Assembly (NCBI RefSeq): GCF_030009775.1
Contig: NZ_JASCTH010000037.1
Span: forward strand, 37,092 to 101,091
Reading direction: 5' to 3'
From: Actinoplanes sandaracinus
GTDB taxonomy: Bacteria > Actinomycetota > Actinomycetes > Mycobacteriales > Micromonosporaceae
Length of the DNA stretch: 64,000 bases
Positions 54,006 through 62,061 of this stretch are shown one piece after another (position 1 is the first letter of the stretch; the number at the start of each line of letters is the position of its first letter). The position numbers and the translations under genes were made by a program. The notes under the pieces were generated by a model, which did no database searches, had not been told where the DNA came from, and saw nothing but the letters and a program-made list of their open reading frames with translations.

Positions 54006-55265
54006 CTACTTCTGGCGGGCGGCGAGATACGCGCCCGGTTCGACGGCGGTGGTGTCCAGTTCCAGGCAGCGGCCCATCGCGTTGACCGCGCTGCCGACGT
54101 CGCCGAGCAGGTCGAAGCACTGACCGGCCCGGTACCAGCCGTAGGCGCCGCCCGCGGTGCCCAACTCGCCGGCACGCGTGTACCAGCCGGCGGCCTCGGC
54201 GAACTGGCCGGCCGTGGCATACCCGTCGCCGATCACCAGCAGCGCGTTCTGGCAGTACGGGTCGAGCGCGTACAGCGCCTCGCAGAACCCGCGCAGCTGC
54301 GCGGTGGTCTCGCCGCCGGCGGCCCGGGCCGCCGCCTTGATCTGCGACTCCAGGATGATCCGGCGGTTCTCGTCGGCGACCAGCCGGTCCGTGCCGCCCA
54401 GACCGTCGGTGTAGAGCAGGTTGCCGTGGTACAGCGCGGTGGTCACCTCGGCCCGCATCTCCACCGGACGTCGCTGGATCAGGCGCAGCAGGGCCACCGC
54501 CCGGTGGTACCGGCTGCGGACCAGGTGTCCGTGCCAGTCGTCGAGGTCGCCGGCGTGCAGGGCCGTGGCGTACGTCGTGAAGGTCTCCGCGAGCTCGGTG
54601 TCGTCGCCGCCGCGAATGGCGTGGCTGATGCCCTGCGCGCAGGCGGCCAGCGCGAGCCGGCGATCAGCTGCGGTGGTGGCCAGCTCGGCGAAGACGCTCA
54701 ACGCGGTCCGGACCCGGCCGGGCACGCGCGCGGTGACCCGGGCGACCTCGTAGGCCAATCGGTCGCGGGCCGGGTCGCCGGTCGGACGGACCACGCCGGC
54801 CAGGTCGGCGGCGTACTCGCAGAAGGACAGCTGGGCCACGTGGAACACGACGAGAGCGCGGGTGCCGTCGTCGAGCCGGTCGTAGTCGTCGAGCCGGTCG
54901 ACCAGCAGCTGCCACTGCGGGGTACGCAGCTCGGCGGGCAGGCCGGCCGGCGTGCGGCACGCGTACCGGGTCAGGCCGGCGTGCGCCAGCACCTGCCGGC
55001 GGAACTCGGGGAAGCCGATCCGGGCGAACCAGGAGACGTGGCCGGCCGCCGGCTCGGCCAGCCACCCCGAAATGTGCTGGATGAGCCGCAGCCGCATTGG
55101 CGCGAACGGGCTGTCGGCCATGTCGATGATCGGGCGCCAGAAGATGCCGAGGCGGTTCTGCTCCAGGTCGGGCATGCCGGTCACCTGGGGCGGGCGCCCG
55201 TACGCCTGGTTACGGGTGTACCGCGATTGCAGGTGCAGGCGCGGCCGTACGGTGGTCGTGGACAA
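54006..55265 (-). CDS. TPR-containing protein of the SagB cluster
   Basis: This is a 419-residue helical protein. The start is probably TTG 55265, five bases after GGAGGT, and it overlaps the S9 peptidase gene by 56 bases. The N-terminal ~150 residues contain QHISGWLAEPAAGHVSWFAR and FRRQVLAHAGLTRYAC, with no known motif. The C-terminal half has repeated helix pairs that look like TPR (CQNALLVIGDGYATAGQFAE, AAGWYTRAGELGTAGG, GWYRAGQCFDLLGDVGSAVN, AMGRCLELDTTAVEPGAYL). TPR proteins commonly hold enzyme and substrate together, so it may scaffold the maturation enzymes. This cluster component is not known to me from described RiPP pathways. Confidence 0.75.
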   Translation of the reverse strand: MSTTTVRPRLHLQSRYTRNQAYGRPPQVTGMPDLEQNRLGIFWRPIIDMADSPFAPMRLRLIQHISGWLAEPAAGHVSWFARIGFPEFRRQVLAHAGLTRYACRTPAGLPAELRTPQWQLLVDRLDDYDRLDDGTRALVVFHVAQLSFCEYAADLAGVVRPTGDPARDRLAYEVARVTARVPGRVRTALSVFAELATTAADRRLALAACAQGISHAIRGGDDTELAETFTTYATALHAGDLDDWHGHLVRSRYHRAVALLRLIQRRPVEMRAEVTTALYHGNLLYTDGLGGTDRLVADENRRIILESQIKAAARAAGGETTAQLRGFCEALYALDPYCQNALLVIGDGYATAGQFAEAAGWYTRAGELGTAGGAYGWYRAGQCFDLLGDVGSAVNAMGRCLELDTTAVEPGAYLAARQK

Positions 55266-57009
55266 GGTGGACCTCCAGGAATTCCTCGATCCGGCGGAAC
55301 AGCACGCGCCGGCTCTGTGTGGTCGTGACGTGGTGCCCCTCGCCGTCCAGCCGCAGATAGGTCACCGGTGCGGCGGCTCGGTCTGCGGCGGCCACGAAGT
55401 CTTCCGCCTGGGCCACCGGCACCCGCGGGTCGCGGGCGCCGTGGGCGATGAGCATGGGCGCGGCGTCGGGGCTGAGCAGGTGTCGCGGTGAGCGGCCGCG
55501 CAACCAGTCCGCGTCGGCTGGATGGTCGCCGAGGATGTGCCGGTGCAGCGTCGCCGCCAACGGCCGCCAGTACGCGGGCGTGTCGCCGACCAGCGCGGCG
55601 AGATCGCAGGGCGGGCTGAAGGCGACGGCGCAACGGACCAGGTCGGGCCGGGTGCAGGCGGCGAGCAGGGCGGCGTACCCGCCGTAGGAGGCGCCGAGCA
55701 GGGCCACCCGGTCGGGGTCGACCAGGCCCTGCCGCGCCCCGTCGGCGATCGCGTCGTACAGGTCCTGCTGCATGCGGCCGCCCCACTCGCCGTCACCGGC
55801 CCGTCGGAACGCCGTGCCGAAGCCACGGGAGCCGCGGTAGTTGACGTGCAGGGACTGGAAGCCCAGCGCGGCCACGTACTGCGCCAGGGCGTGGAAGCGG
55901 AAGTAGTCGCGACCGGCCGGACCACCGTGCACGATCACTACCGTGGGCAGCGGCCCGGTGGTGTCCAGCGGGCGCATCGCGTATCCGTGGAGGCAGACCC
56001 CGTCGCCGGCCGTGACGTGCAGGTCGTCGAGGCGGGGCAGGCGCCGGCCGGCCAGGCCGGGCCGGTTCACCAGCAGCGGCCGGGTGGCGCCGGTGTCCGG
56101 GGCGACCAGCTCGTAGCGGATCGGCCCGTCGGACCGGACTCGCACGGTCAGCCAGGTGCTGTCGTCGGTGCTGCGGTCCAGCAGCAGCATCGCCTCGTCC
56201 GGTCCGACCGCGAACACCGGCGTGGGCCGGCCCAGCCCGTGCAGCTGGGGCCGCTGGCCGACGGTCTGGCAGATGTCCGGCTCGCCGGTGCGCGGGTCGC
56301 ACCAGACGCCCGGCCCGCCGATCGGGTAACCCTCGACGTCGAGATCGGGATGGGCGAAGACGGTGTGCTGCCGGCCGGTCGCGCACTCCAGGGCCAGCAG
56401 CCGCCGGGTCGGCGCGTCGTGCGCGGAGAGCAGGTAGACGGTGCGGCCGTCGGCGGCGAACCCGACAACGGCGAACGTCGTGCTGTCGTCCGGTCCGAGG
56501 GCGAGCCGCACCGCGCCGTCCACGACCAGGTGCAGACCACCGTCCGGCTGCAGCCGGATGCCGCCGCGCGGGCGCAGCTCCCGGTCGACCAGCCAGCGGT
56601 GATACCGGTCCGCGGAGACCTGGTCCGGTTCGCGGCCCGGCGCGCTGACGTGCAGCACGCCGCCGGCCGCGAACGCGACCCGGTCACCAGCGGTCCAGAA
56701 CTCGGCGACCGGCCCGGCCGCCGGCACCACCTCGGCCGCGCCGCCCGGCTCGAGGCGCACCAGCTGCCACTTCTCGGTTCCCCGCAGGGCGCGGCGGTAG
56801 TACAGCGCGGACCCGTCCGCGGCCCAGCGCAGGTCGGTAACCGTCTGGTCGTGTTCGGCGGCGAGCAGCCGGTCGTCCAGGACGATCTCCGGCCCGCGGG
56901 CGGTGGTCCGGATCACGGCTACTGACTGGCCGTCGGGCGAGAGCCGGACCCCGGTGTGGTACTCGGGTGCCAGCAGCTGCTCCCGCAGGTGCTCGTCGAT
57001 GGTCCTCAC
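55210..57009 (-). CDS. S9-family prolyl-oligopeptidase-like peptidase
   Basis: This is a 599-residue serine peptidase. The N-terminal ~350 residues form a beta-propeller-like part (SPDGQSVAVIRTTARGPEIV, LRWAADGSALYYRR). The alpha/beta-hydrolase domain contains GASYGGYAALLAA (nucleophile Ser), GARDPRVPVAQAEDF (Asp) and LDGEGHHVTTTQS (His). The GTG at 57009 overlaps the upstream stop (GTGA), so it is translated together with the SagB gene. S9 peptidases cleave short peptides. The likely job is leader removal or trimming of the 43-residue precursor, which would be a distinct choice for a RiPP cluster. No signal peptide is seen, so it should act in the cytoplasm. Confidence 0.88.
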   Translation of the reverse strand: MRTIDEHLREQLLAPEYHTGVRLSPDGQSVAVIRTTARGPEIVLDDRLLAAEHDQTVTDLRWAADGSALYYRRALRGTEKWQLVRLEPGGAAEVVPAAGPVAEFWTAGDRVAFAAGGVLHVSAPGREPDQVSADRYHRWLVDRELRPRGGIRLQPDGGLHLVVDGAVRLALGPDDSTTFAVVGFAADGRTVYLLSAHDAPTRRLLALECATGRQHTVFAHPDLDVEGYPIGGPGVWCDPRTGEPDICQTVGQRPQLHGLGRPTPVFAVGPDEAMLLLDRSTDDSTWLTVRVRSDGPIRYELVAPDTGATRPLLVNRPGLAGRRLPRLDDLHVTAGDGVCLHGYAMRPLDTTGPLPTVVIVHGGPAGRDYFRFHALAQYVAALGFQSLHVNYRGSRGFGTAFRRAGDGEWGGRMQQDLYDAIADGARQGLVDPDRVALLGASYGGYAALLAACTRPDLVRCAVAFSPPCDLAALVGDTPAYWRPLAATLHRHILGDHPADADWLRGRSPRHLLSPDAAPMLIAHGARDPRVPVAQAEDFVAAADRAAAPVTYLRLDGEGHHVTTTQSRRVLFRRIEEFLEVHLVHDHRTAAPAPAIAVHP

Positions 57010-58055
57010 CGGGGCACCTGCTCGATGTCGTGCCCGTTGATCCCGACGCCGGCCCGGCCGCGGGACAGGCCCTGAGTGAGGGTGTAGACGGCGGCGTAGC
57101 GGCGGTCGTCGAAGCCGTGCAGCCGCAGGAACGGCCGGTCCTTCTGAGCCGGGGTGACCAGCGTGCTGATCCCGTACGAACTCGCGAGCAGGAGCAGCTC
57201 CTGGCCGATCATGCCGGCCTCCATCCACAGCCGGCGCAGCCCGTGCTCGTGCCGGTAACGCCACTGGTAGCGGGGGAAGTCGGCGACCAGCCCGAGGGTC
57301 CACCCGGCGGTCTCCGGTGAGTGCATGCCCTGGAGCACGTCGACCATGGCGGCACGGTGGTCGCCCGCCTGAACCAGCCGCAGCTCGTGCCGGAGGATGT
57401 CGTAGCGGTAGATGCCCGGTTCGACGCCGTCGACGCCGTAGACGGCCAGCGCGATGTCCCACGCCGAGCCCACACTGTCCAGCAGCGACAGCGGCATGCC
57501 CGGGTCGCTGCGCTCCCGGCGGTACCGGACCCGCGCGAACCCGTACCAAAGCAGGCCGGAGAAGTCGGCCAGCGGCACCGGCTCGGACCGGTAGACCCGG
57601 CCGGTGCGCCGCCGGTTCAGCAGTTGGGTGACCGGCTGCTCGCCGGGAGGGGCGGGCGGGCCGAGGACCGTCACCGGCCCGTCGGGCAGCTGCTCGGCCG
57701 GCGGCTGCCCTCCGGCGGCCAGGTATCCGGCCACGGTCTGTTCCCGGATCCGGTTGCCCGGGTCTGCGGTGTCGGCGTACGACCAACGGCGTGACGCCAG
57801 ATAGGCCCCGTCGGACGGACGCCAGCCACGGCGGAGCCAGTGCCGCAGGCCGGGCACCAGAGCGGTCCGGTCGCCGAGTTGGTCGAGGGGAGCGGGGACC
57901 CGGCCGGACAGGATGGTCGCGGCGAGGGCCTCCGGCCGGCACTGGAACCGGCGACCGGTGACCTGGTCGGCCAGCTCGACAGTGGCCGCCTCCAGGTCCA
58001 CCGGCGGCCGCAGCGCGACACCGACCGGCCAGGACGCGGGGGAAGTGGAGGTCAT
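57006..58055 (-). CDS. SagB-type dehydrogenase/nitroreductase-like protein B
   Basis: This 349-residue protein has the SagB/ThcOx-type nitroreductase fold. An N-terminal domain (residues ~1-110) precedes RRRTGRVYRSEPVPLADFSG, LLWYGFARVRYRR, IALAVYGVDGVEPGIYRYDI and EAGMIGQELLLLASSYGIST, which contain the FMN-binding arginine-rich and GQE segments. SagB enzymes oxidise azolines to azoles in thiazole/oxazole-modified peptides, or act as flavin dehydrogenases elsewhere. The ATG at 58055 overlaps the stop of protein A (ATGA), and a second overlap joins it to the peptidase. Since no cyclodehydratase is present, its substrate is probably not an azoline. Confidence 0.88.
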   Translation of the reverse strand: MTSTSPASWPVGVALRPPVDLEAATVELADQVTGRRFQCRPEALAATILSGRVPAPLDQLGDRTALVPGLRHWLRRGWRPSDGAYLASRRWSYADTADPGNRIREQTVAGYLAAGGQPPAEQLPDGPVTVLGPPAPPGEQPVTQLLNRRRTGRVYRSEPVPLADFSGLLWYGFARVRYRRERSDPGMPLSLLDSVGSAWDIALAVYGVDGVEPGIYRYDILRHELRLVQAGDHRAAMVDVLQGMHSPETAGWTLGLVADFPRYQWRYRHEHGLRRLWMEAGMIGQELLLLASSYGISTLVTPAQKDRPFLRLHGFDDRRYAAVYTLTQGLSRGRAGVGINGHDIEQVPR

Positions 58056-59200
58056 GCTGTCACCCTTCCGACCAGCTGGCGCAGGTCTTCCTCGTGGCCG
58101 TCGCCGAGCGCGACGGTGAGCATGTAGCCCTCGGTGAGGCCGTCCAGGCCGAGCAACCGTTCGATCTCGGTGCCGGCGTCGCAGTAGAAGATCGCCGAGG
58201 ACAGCCCTGCCGCGCCGGCGGCGGTCAGGAACGACTTGGCGATGTGGCCGGCGTCCATGTGGACGGTTCGATAGGTGCGCGGCTCGCGGTAGCGGAACAT
58301 GTTGCGTTCGAAGACCGAGGTCACCACCAGCAGCGCTCGGGCGCGTACCGGGAATCGGCCGGCCGCATTGGGGAACAGCCGGGACAGGCTCTGGTCGTCG
58401 ACCGGCAGGTCGCCGACACGCCGCAGGCCGAACGGCTGCATGGTGACGTGGTACCAGCCGGGTTCGAGGCCGGGGACGTCGTGCGCGATCAGGTAGCCCT
58501 CGCTGGGGTGCCGGCCGCCGCCGGACGGGCTGCTGCGGCGCAGCGCCGGCGGGGCCCCGGACCGGCGGACGATCCAGCCGGTGATGCCGAACGCGGCGGC
58601 GATCACCCGGCGGACGCCGTCCAAATCGATCGGCACCGGCTTGATCTCGCCGGCCCAGTAGTCGCGGGCGGTGGCCGGGATCAGGTCGTCGTCGATATCG
58701 GGCAGGTCGACGGCGGGGTGATCGGCGTAGTCCAGCTTGAAGCGCTCGGTCTCCGGCTCGTCGGCGCGGTATTGGCGCATCCGGTCCCGGTCGGCCAGGA
58801 AACCGGCCCCGGTGGCGTAGTCCACGCACGGATAGTCGAAGGCCAGCGTGTGGTACTCGACGGACTCGTGCCAGCCGTACCGGCTCCACCGACGGCGCAC
58901 GTCCACCAGCCAGTCCAACTCCTCGTCGGTGTCGGCGGCGTCCCGGAGCAGGCCTCGGCCGAGCAGGCCGGCGATCAGCCGCTGCCAGTCGGCGAGTGGG
59001 CGTTCGTCGCCGGCCGCCGCGGCCAGGGTGCCGGCGAGTTCGTCGGCCCCTTGCGGGCGGACGGACGCGACCAGCGCGGCGGCCGCGGCCGGGGAGACGG
59101 TGAAGCGCGTACGGGCGAGGATGTCCTCGGCCAGCCACCGCTCGCCGGTGACCGGCGACGGCGGATGGATCCGGACAGCCGGATTGAGTCGTATCTCCAC
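58052..59200 (-). CDS. SagB-type dehydrogenase/nitroreductase-like protein A
   Basis: This 382-residue protein, start GTG 59200 seven bases after GGAGGG, is the first enzyme gene after the peptide gene. It carries an N-terminal helical region (FTVSPAAAAALVASVRPQGA) and a nitroreductase-like domain with IAAAFGITGWIVRRSG, RRSSPSGGGRHPSEGYLIAH, PGWYHVTMQPFG and HMDAGHIAKSFLTAAGAAGL, the typical SSPSGGxxHP segment of SagB proteins. It is longer at the N-terminus than protein B, and the two share little sequence outside the fold, so they probably form a heteromer or act in sequence. FMN is expected as cofactor. Confidence 0.88.
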   Translation of the reverse strand: MEIRLNPAVRIHPPSPVTGERWLAEDILARTRFTVSPAAAAALVASVRPQGADELAGTLAAAAGDERPLADWQRLIAGLLGRGLLRDAADTDEELDWLVDVRRRWSRYGWHESVEYHTLAFDYPCVDYATGAGFLADRDRMRQYRADEPETERFKLDYADHPAVDLPDIDDDLIPATARDYWAGEIKPVPIDLDGVRRVIAAAFGITGWIVRRSGAPPALRRSSPSGGGRHPSEGYLIAHDVPGLEPGWYHVTMQPFGLRRVGDLPVDDQSLSRLFPNAAGRFPVRARALLVVTSVFERNMFRYREPRTYRTVHMDAGHIAKSFLTAAGAAGLSSAIFYCDAGTEIERLLGLDGLTEGYMLTVALGDGHEEDLRQLVGRVTA

Positions 59201-59312
59201 GGAACTGCCCTCCTCGGGCGATCGGAGGTGTTGGCCGGTAGGGAGCGGTTCCGGTCCGACCGGACCGGAACCGCCTGCGGGATGCCCGCTACGCCGCTAG
59301 GCGCGGCCGGTC

Positions 59313-59444
59313 TCAGTACATGTCGATGCTCTGCAGGAGCATGACCTCGTAGGCCGAGGTCTCCTCGACGATGTCGGCGGACGCCTCGGTGTCGGCGACG
59401 GCCACAGTGGTCTCTTCGATAGCGGTGTCAACCTTCTGGTCCAT
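59313..59444 (-). CDS. 43-residue putative RiPP precursor peptide
   Basis: The ATG at 59444 has a good ribosome site (AAGGAG, six bases before). The peptide has 43 residues: an acidic N-terminal leader-like part (residues 1-30, many Glu, Asp, Thr and Val) and a hydrophobic C-terminal end (residues 32-43) with AYEVMLLQSIDMY. It has no Cys, one Ser in the tail and a terminal Tyr. It lies 112 bases before two SagB-type dehydrogenase genes on the same strand and after a terminator on the other side. This position and composition fit a precursor peptide whose C-terminal end is the core. Expression and modification cannot be proved from sequence. Confidence 0.65.
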   Translation of the reverse strand: MDQKVDTAIEETTVAVADTEASADIVEETSAYEVMLLQSIDMY

Positions 59445-59580
59445 GACGGACTCCTTCCGGTAAATCCGAACCGGCCTTCCCGGCTCTGCCCGGTAGGTTT
59501 CGGCATTCCGTGCCGGGGCGGCAAGAAGGCGGGGGGAAGGTGCAGCGTTTCCGGGGAAACAGGGCAGTCCACAGTGCCCT
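59445..59580 (-). promoter_or_regulatory. Probable promoter region of the peptide operon
   Basis: This 136-base gap between the regulator terminator and the peptide gene must carry the operon promoter. It holds GC-rich sequence and no clear -10 box. I see no obvious operator palindrome. Confidence 0.4.
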
Positions 59581-59608
59581 GAAAAATCCCGGCCGATGAT
59601 CGGCCGGG
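59581..59608 (-). terminator. Rho-independent terminator of the NarL-type regulator gene
   Basis: On the minus strand a perfect GC-rich stem (CCCGGCCGAT with its complement, 59588-59608) is followed by ATTTTTC (59587-59581). It lies 17 bases after the regulator stop at 59625. It separates the regulator transcript from the peptide operon, which therefore needs its own promoter in 59445-59580. Confidence 0.85.
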
Positions 59609-59624
59609 CACCATCTTGGCAGTG

Positions 59625-60236
59625 TCAGAGCAGACCAGCGCGGAGAGCGTACGAAACAGCGTGTGCCCTGTTGCGAAGTTCGAGACGTTTCATAAACGCA
59701 TTAATGACATTTTTGATAGTACGTTCGGAGTATTGCAGTCGATCGGCGATCTCGGCCGTGGCGGCGCCGTCGGCAAGCATCTTCAGAATGGCGATGTCAC
59801 GTTCCGAGAAGCCGTGCGCGGACCGGCCGCCCGCGTGCGTTCGGCGCAGGTGGTCGCACACCGACCGTAGGGCCCGGCGAGGTAGGACGGCGTGCCCGGG
59901 ATCGGTGATGGCCTCGACGATCCGGCCGTAGTCGCTGTCCGGGCGCAACAGGAGCGTCGTCATGCCGTATTCGACGGCCCGCAACACGTGCGGCTCGCCG
60001 ATGTCGTGCACGACCAGGATCATCCGCATGTCCGGGTTGCGGCTGGTGACCGCGATCCGGCGGAGGGCGTTCATGGTGCCCTCGGTGACTCGGGTGGCGA
60101 AGACCAGCACGACGTCCGCGGTGGGCAGAGCGTCCTGGTCGGTGAGCCGCAATTCGGCGACGGTGCGCAGGTAGGCGTCCGCCCCCTGTTTGATGATCGG
60201 GTCGTCGGCGATAACGACGACAGTGGTCTGGGGCAT
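59625..60236 (-). CDS. NarL/LuxR-type response regulator-like protein, likely cluster regulator
   Basis: This is a 203-residue protein. The N-terminal ~120 residues are a receiver-like fold (TVVVIADDPIIKQGADAYLR, MRMILVVHDIGEPHVLRAVE) that lacks the usual paired acidic residues and phospho-acceptor context, so phosphorylation is doubtful. The C-terminal LuxR-type helix-turn-helix reads FSERDIAILKMLADGAATAE, IADRLQYSERTIKNVINAFM. ATG 60236 follows GGAGG. It ends at a clear terminator directly in front of the peptide operon and is transcribed in the same direction. Control of the operon is likely but inferred. Confidence 0.85.
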   Translation of the reverse strand: MPQTTVVVIADDPIIKQGADAYLRTVAELRLTDQDALPTADVVLVFATRVTEGTMNALRRIAVTSRNPDMRMILVVHDIGEPHVLRAVEYGMTTLLLRPDSDYGRIVEAITDPGHAVLPRRALRSVCDHLRRTHAGGRSAHGFSERDIAILKMLADGAATAEIADRLQYSERTIKNVINAFMKRLELRNRAHAVSYALRAGLL

Positions 60237-60519
60237 GGGTTCCTCCACGAAGCAGTGAACCGTTACTGCGTCGGAGCTAACCCGCCGGCCACCGGCCCCG
60301 GCCAGCCGCGCGCGGGTTCACCTTGCTGCGCTGCAGCAAAGCGAACGTCGAGCAATTACGACACCCGCCGGCGGGAGTCGGATTGCGGGCTGTTTTGCCG
60401 CCTTTCTTCGGGGGTCCCTTTGCTGCACCGCACGTTGCTGAGGGCCCACCGCTCTGGCCCGCGCGCGACCGGCCGACGATCGTCCATGGGTGTCGAGCCG
60501 TCCAAGGTATGGAGGAAAC

Positions 60520-60741
60520 ATGAAGTTCGTCGCCAGTGCAGCCGTGCTCGCGGCACTGCTCGCTCTCGGCGCCGCCGGGGCCTGGCAGCCGGCACCACGC
60601 GGATGGCTGAGTGCCGACGGGCCGATTGCCGGTGCTGGGAACCAGACCGGAGTCGTGATCGGCGGTGACACCGGCAGCGGGAACGAGGGCGGTATCGGCG
60701 GGGGAGGCGGCGACGACGACGACAGCGCCTGGGGTGGCTGA
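60520..60741 (+). CDS. Small secreted Gly/Asp-rich peptide
   Basis: This is a 73-residue precursor: a signal-peptide-like start (KFVASAAVLAALLALGAAGA), then a short linker, then a tail with GGDTGSGNEGGIGG, a Gly5-Asp4 run and a final SAWGG. There are no cysteines. The ATG at 60520 has an excellent GGAGGAAAC ribosome site. It lies divergent from the NarL-type regulator and convergent with the LuxR gene at 60923. The tail resembles neither an enzyme nor a known antibiotic precursor; metal binding or a structural role is possible. A strong hairpin follows 63 bases after the stop. Confidence 0.7.
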   Translation: MKFVASAAVLAALLALGAAGAWQPAPRGWLSADGPIAGAGNQTGVVIGGDTGSGNEGGIGGGGGDDDDSAWGG

Positions 60742-60803
60742 GAGCGACCGGCGCACCGACAGGCTGTCCGGCACGTCGGCCGCTTCGGGGCGACGTGCTG
60801 GCC

Positions 60804-60825
60804 CCCGCGCGGTGTCCCGCGCGGG
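60804..60825 (+). terminator. GC-rich hairpin after the secreted peptide gene
   Basis: A 9-bp stem (CCCGCGCGG with CCGCGCGGG) closes a TGTC tetraloop at 60804-60825. It lies between two convergent genes and could terminate both. Confidence 0.7.
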
Positions 60826-60922
60826 CTGAATCCGGCCGGCCGGACCCCCGGCGCGGTGTCTTGCGTTGGCTGATCCGGGTCATAGGGCCGCGACAGGCGG
60901 TCGTTCGCCGCATCGCCGGCGG

Positions 60923-61978
60923 TCACGACGGTGCGGTACAAGCTCCCGGATCGGCGGCGCTCCGGTCCTCGTCGTCCAGCAGACCCGCCGCGGCAGCCCG
61001 CAGCCCGGCCTGGAACCGGCTCTGCGCGCCGAGGCCCTCCATGATGTCGGCGATGTGCTTGCGGGCGGTCCGCAGCGACATGCCCAACCGCCGGGCGATC
61101 GTCTCGTCCTTGAGGCCGGTGGCCAGCAGCCGCAGAATCGTCCGGTCGAGTTCTCGGGCCACGATCTGCATCCCGGCCGTGTACGGGTCGGAGAAAGGCT
61201 GCGCCGCGTCCCAGGCGCCCTCGAAGACCTGGTAGAGGTAGTCGACCACGGACGGCTCCCGGACCACCACCGCACCCCAGGAGCCGTGCCCGTCGGGAAT
61301 GAACGCGACCTCCCGGTCAAACATGATCAGACGACCGAAGAGCTGGTGCGCGGTCCGGTATTCGGCGCCGAGCGCGGACGCCGTGGCAACGTACGCCTGG
61401 CTCGGCCCGTTGAAGCGCGCCGTGTGGTGATAGAGGGTGCGCATCCGCACGCCGCGCCCCAGCAGCCGGGTGTCACGGGCCAGCGCCTCCTCGAGCGCCT
61501 CCGACGATCGGTTGCCGCCCGGCTGGCTGGTCAGCATCTCCCGTCGGCACGCGTCGGAGGCCTGATTGAGAGCTACCCGCACCTGTTCGATGCGCGGGAT
61601 AAGCTCCACCGCCCCGGCAGTGCGCTGGACGCTTGCCAGGTAGTCGCCGCGCAATCCGCGGAAGCCGTCCCGAATCTCGGCGAGCCGGGCCTGGCTCGCC
61701 CGAAGCTGCTCCTCCAGCCGGGCCGTTGCGGTCGCGGTGACCACGTCCGGGTCCACCGACACGAATCGCCCTGGCAGCGTGACGTCGCGGTGCACCAGGC
61801 CGATCCGTACGACCCAGTCGAGTGCCGCATCCACCTGCGCCGGATCCAGTTCCAGATCGTTCGCCGCCCGTGCGACGTCGGCGTTCCAGTCGTTGGCCGC
61901 CAGCCAGCGGTAGACCGCCGCCTGCGCGGACGTCGGCGGCGCCGCGGCCGGGTCGTGGATGTCGTCGGTGCCGTGCAC
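60923..61978 (-). CDS. LuxR-type regulator with TrmB-like N-terminal region
   Basis: This ~351-residue regulator has an N-terminal winged-helix-like part (AQAAVYRWLAANDWNADVAR, LELDPAQVDAALDWVVRIGL), a central ligand or sensor region with a long helix (LEEQLRASQARLAEIRDGFR) and HQLFGRLIMFDREVAFIPDG, and a C-terminal LuxR helix-turn-helix (LRLLATGLKDETIARRLGMS, LRTARKHIADIMEGLGAQS). This is the layout of actinobacterial helix-turn-helix activators. I prefer GTG 61978 with GAGGAGG upstream. ATG 62065 is the alternative; it overlaps the stop of a small upstream ORF, which would add 29 residues. It may control the nearby peptide genes (inference). Confidence 0.8.
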   Translation of the reverse strand: MHGTDDIHDPAAAPPTSAQAAVYRWLAANDWNADVARAANDLELDPAQVDAALDWVVRIGLVHRDVTLPGRFVSVDPDVVTATATARLEEQLRASQARLAEIRDGFRGLRGDYLASVQRTAGAVELIPRIEQVRVALNQASDACRREMLTSQPGGNRSSEALEEALARDTRLLGRGVRMRTLYHHTARFNGPSQAYVATASALGAEYRTAHQLFGRLIMFDREVAFIPDGHGSWGAVVVREPSVVDYLYQVFEGAWDAAQPFSDPYTAGMQIVARELDRTILRLLATGLKDETIARRLGMSLRTARKHIADIMEGLGAQSRFQAGLRAAAAGLLDDEDRSAADPGACTAPS

Positions 61979-62061
61979 AGGTGTGGCCTCCTCATCGCCG
62001 GTTGACGAGGGCGCGGCAGACGGTGGCACCCGAACCTCCCGGCGGACCCGCGGACCCACCG

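Noticed and set aside
52650..55328. An 892-codon + frame across the MATE and TPR genes
   Set aside because: It crosses several gene borders in antisense and is Gly/Arg/Gln-rich without any domain. Similar frames at 55522-56925 and 58094-59344 are rejected for the same reason.
51500..59444. Reading the SagB operon as a thiazole/oxazole (TOMM) cluster
   Set aside because: There is no YcaO gene in the window and the putative precursor has no Cys and no Ser/Thr run in its tail.
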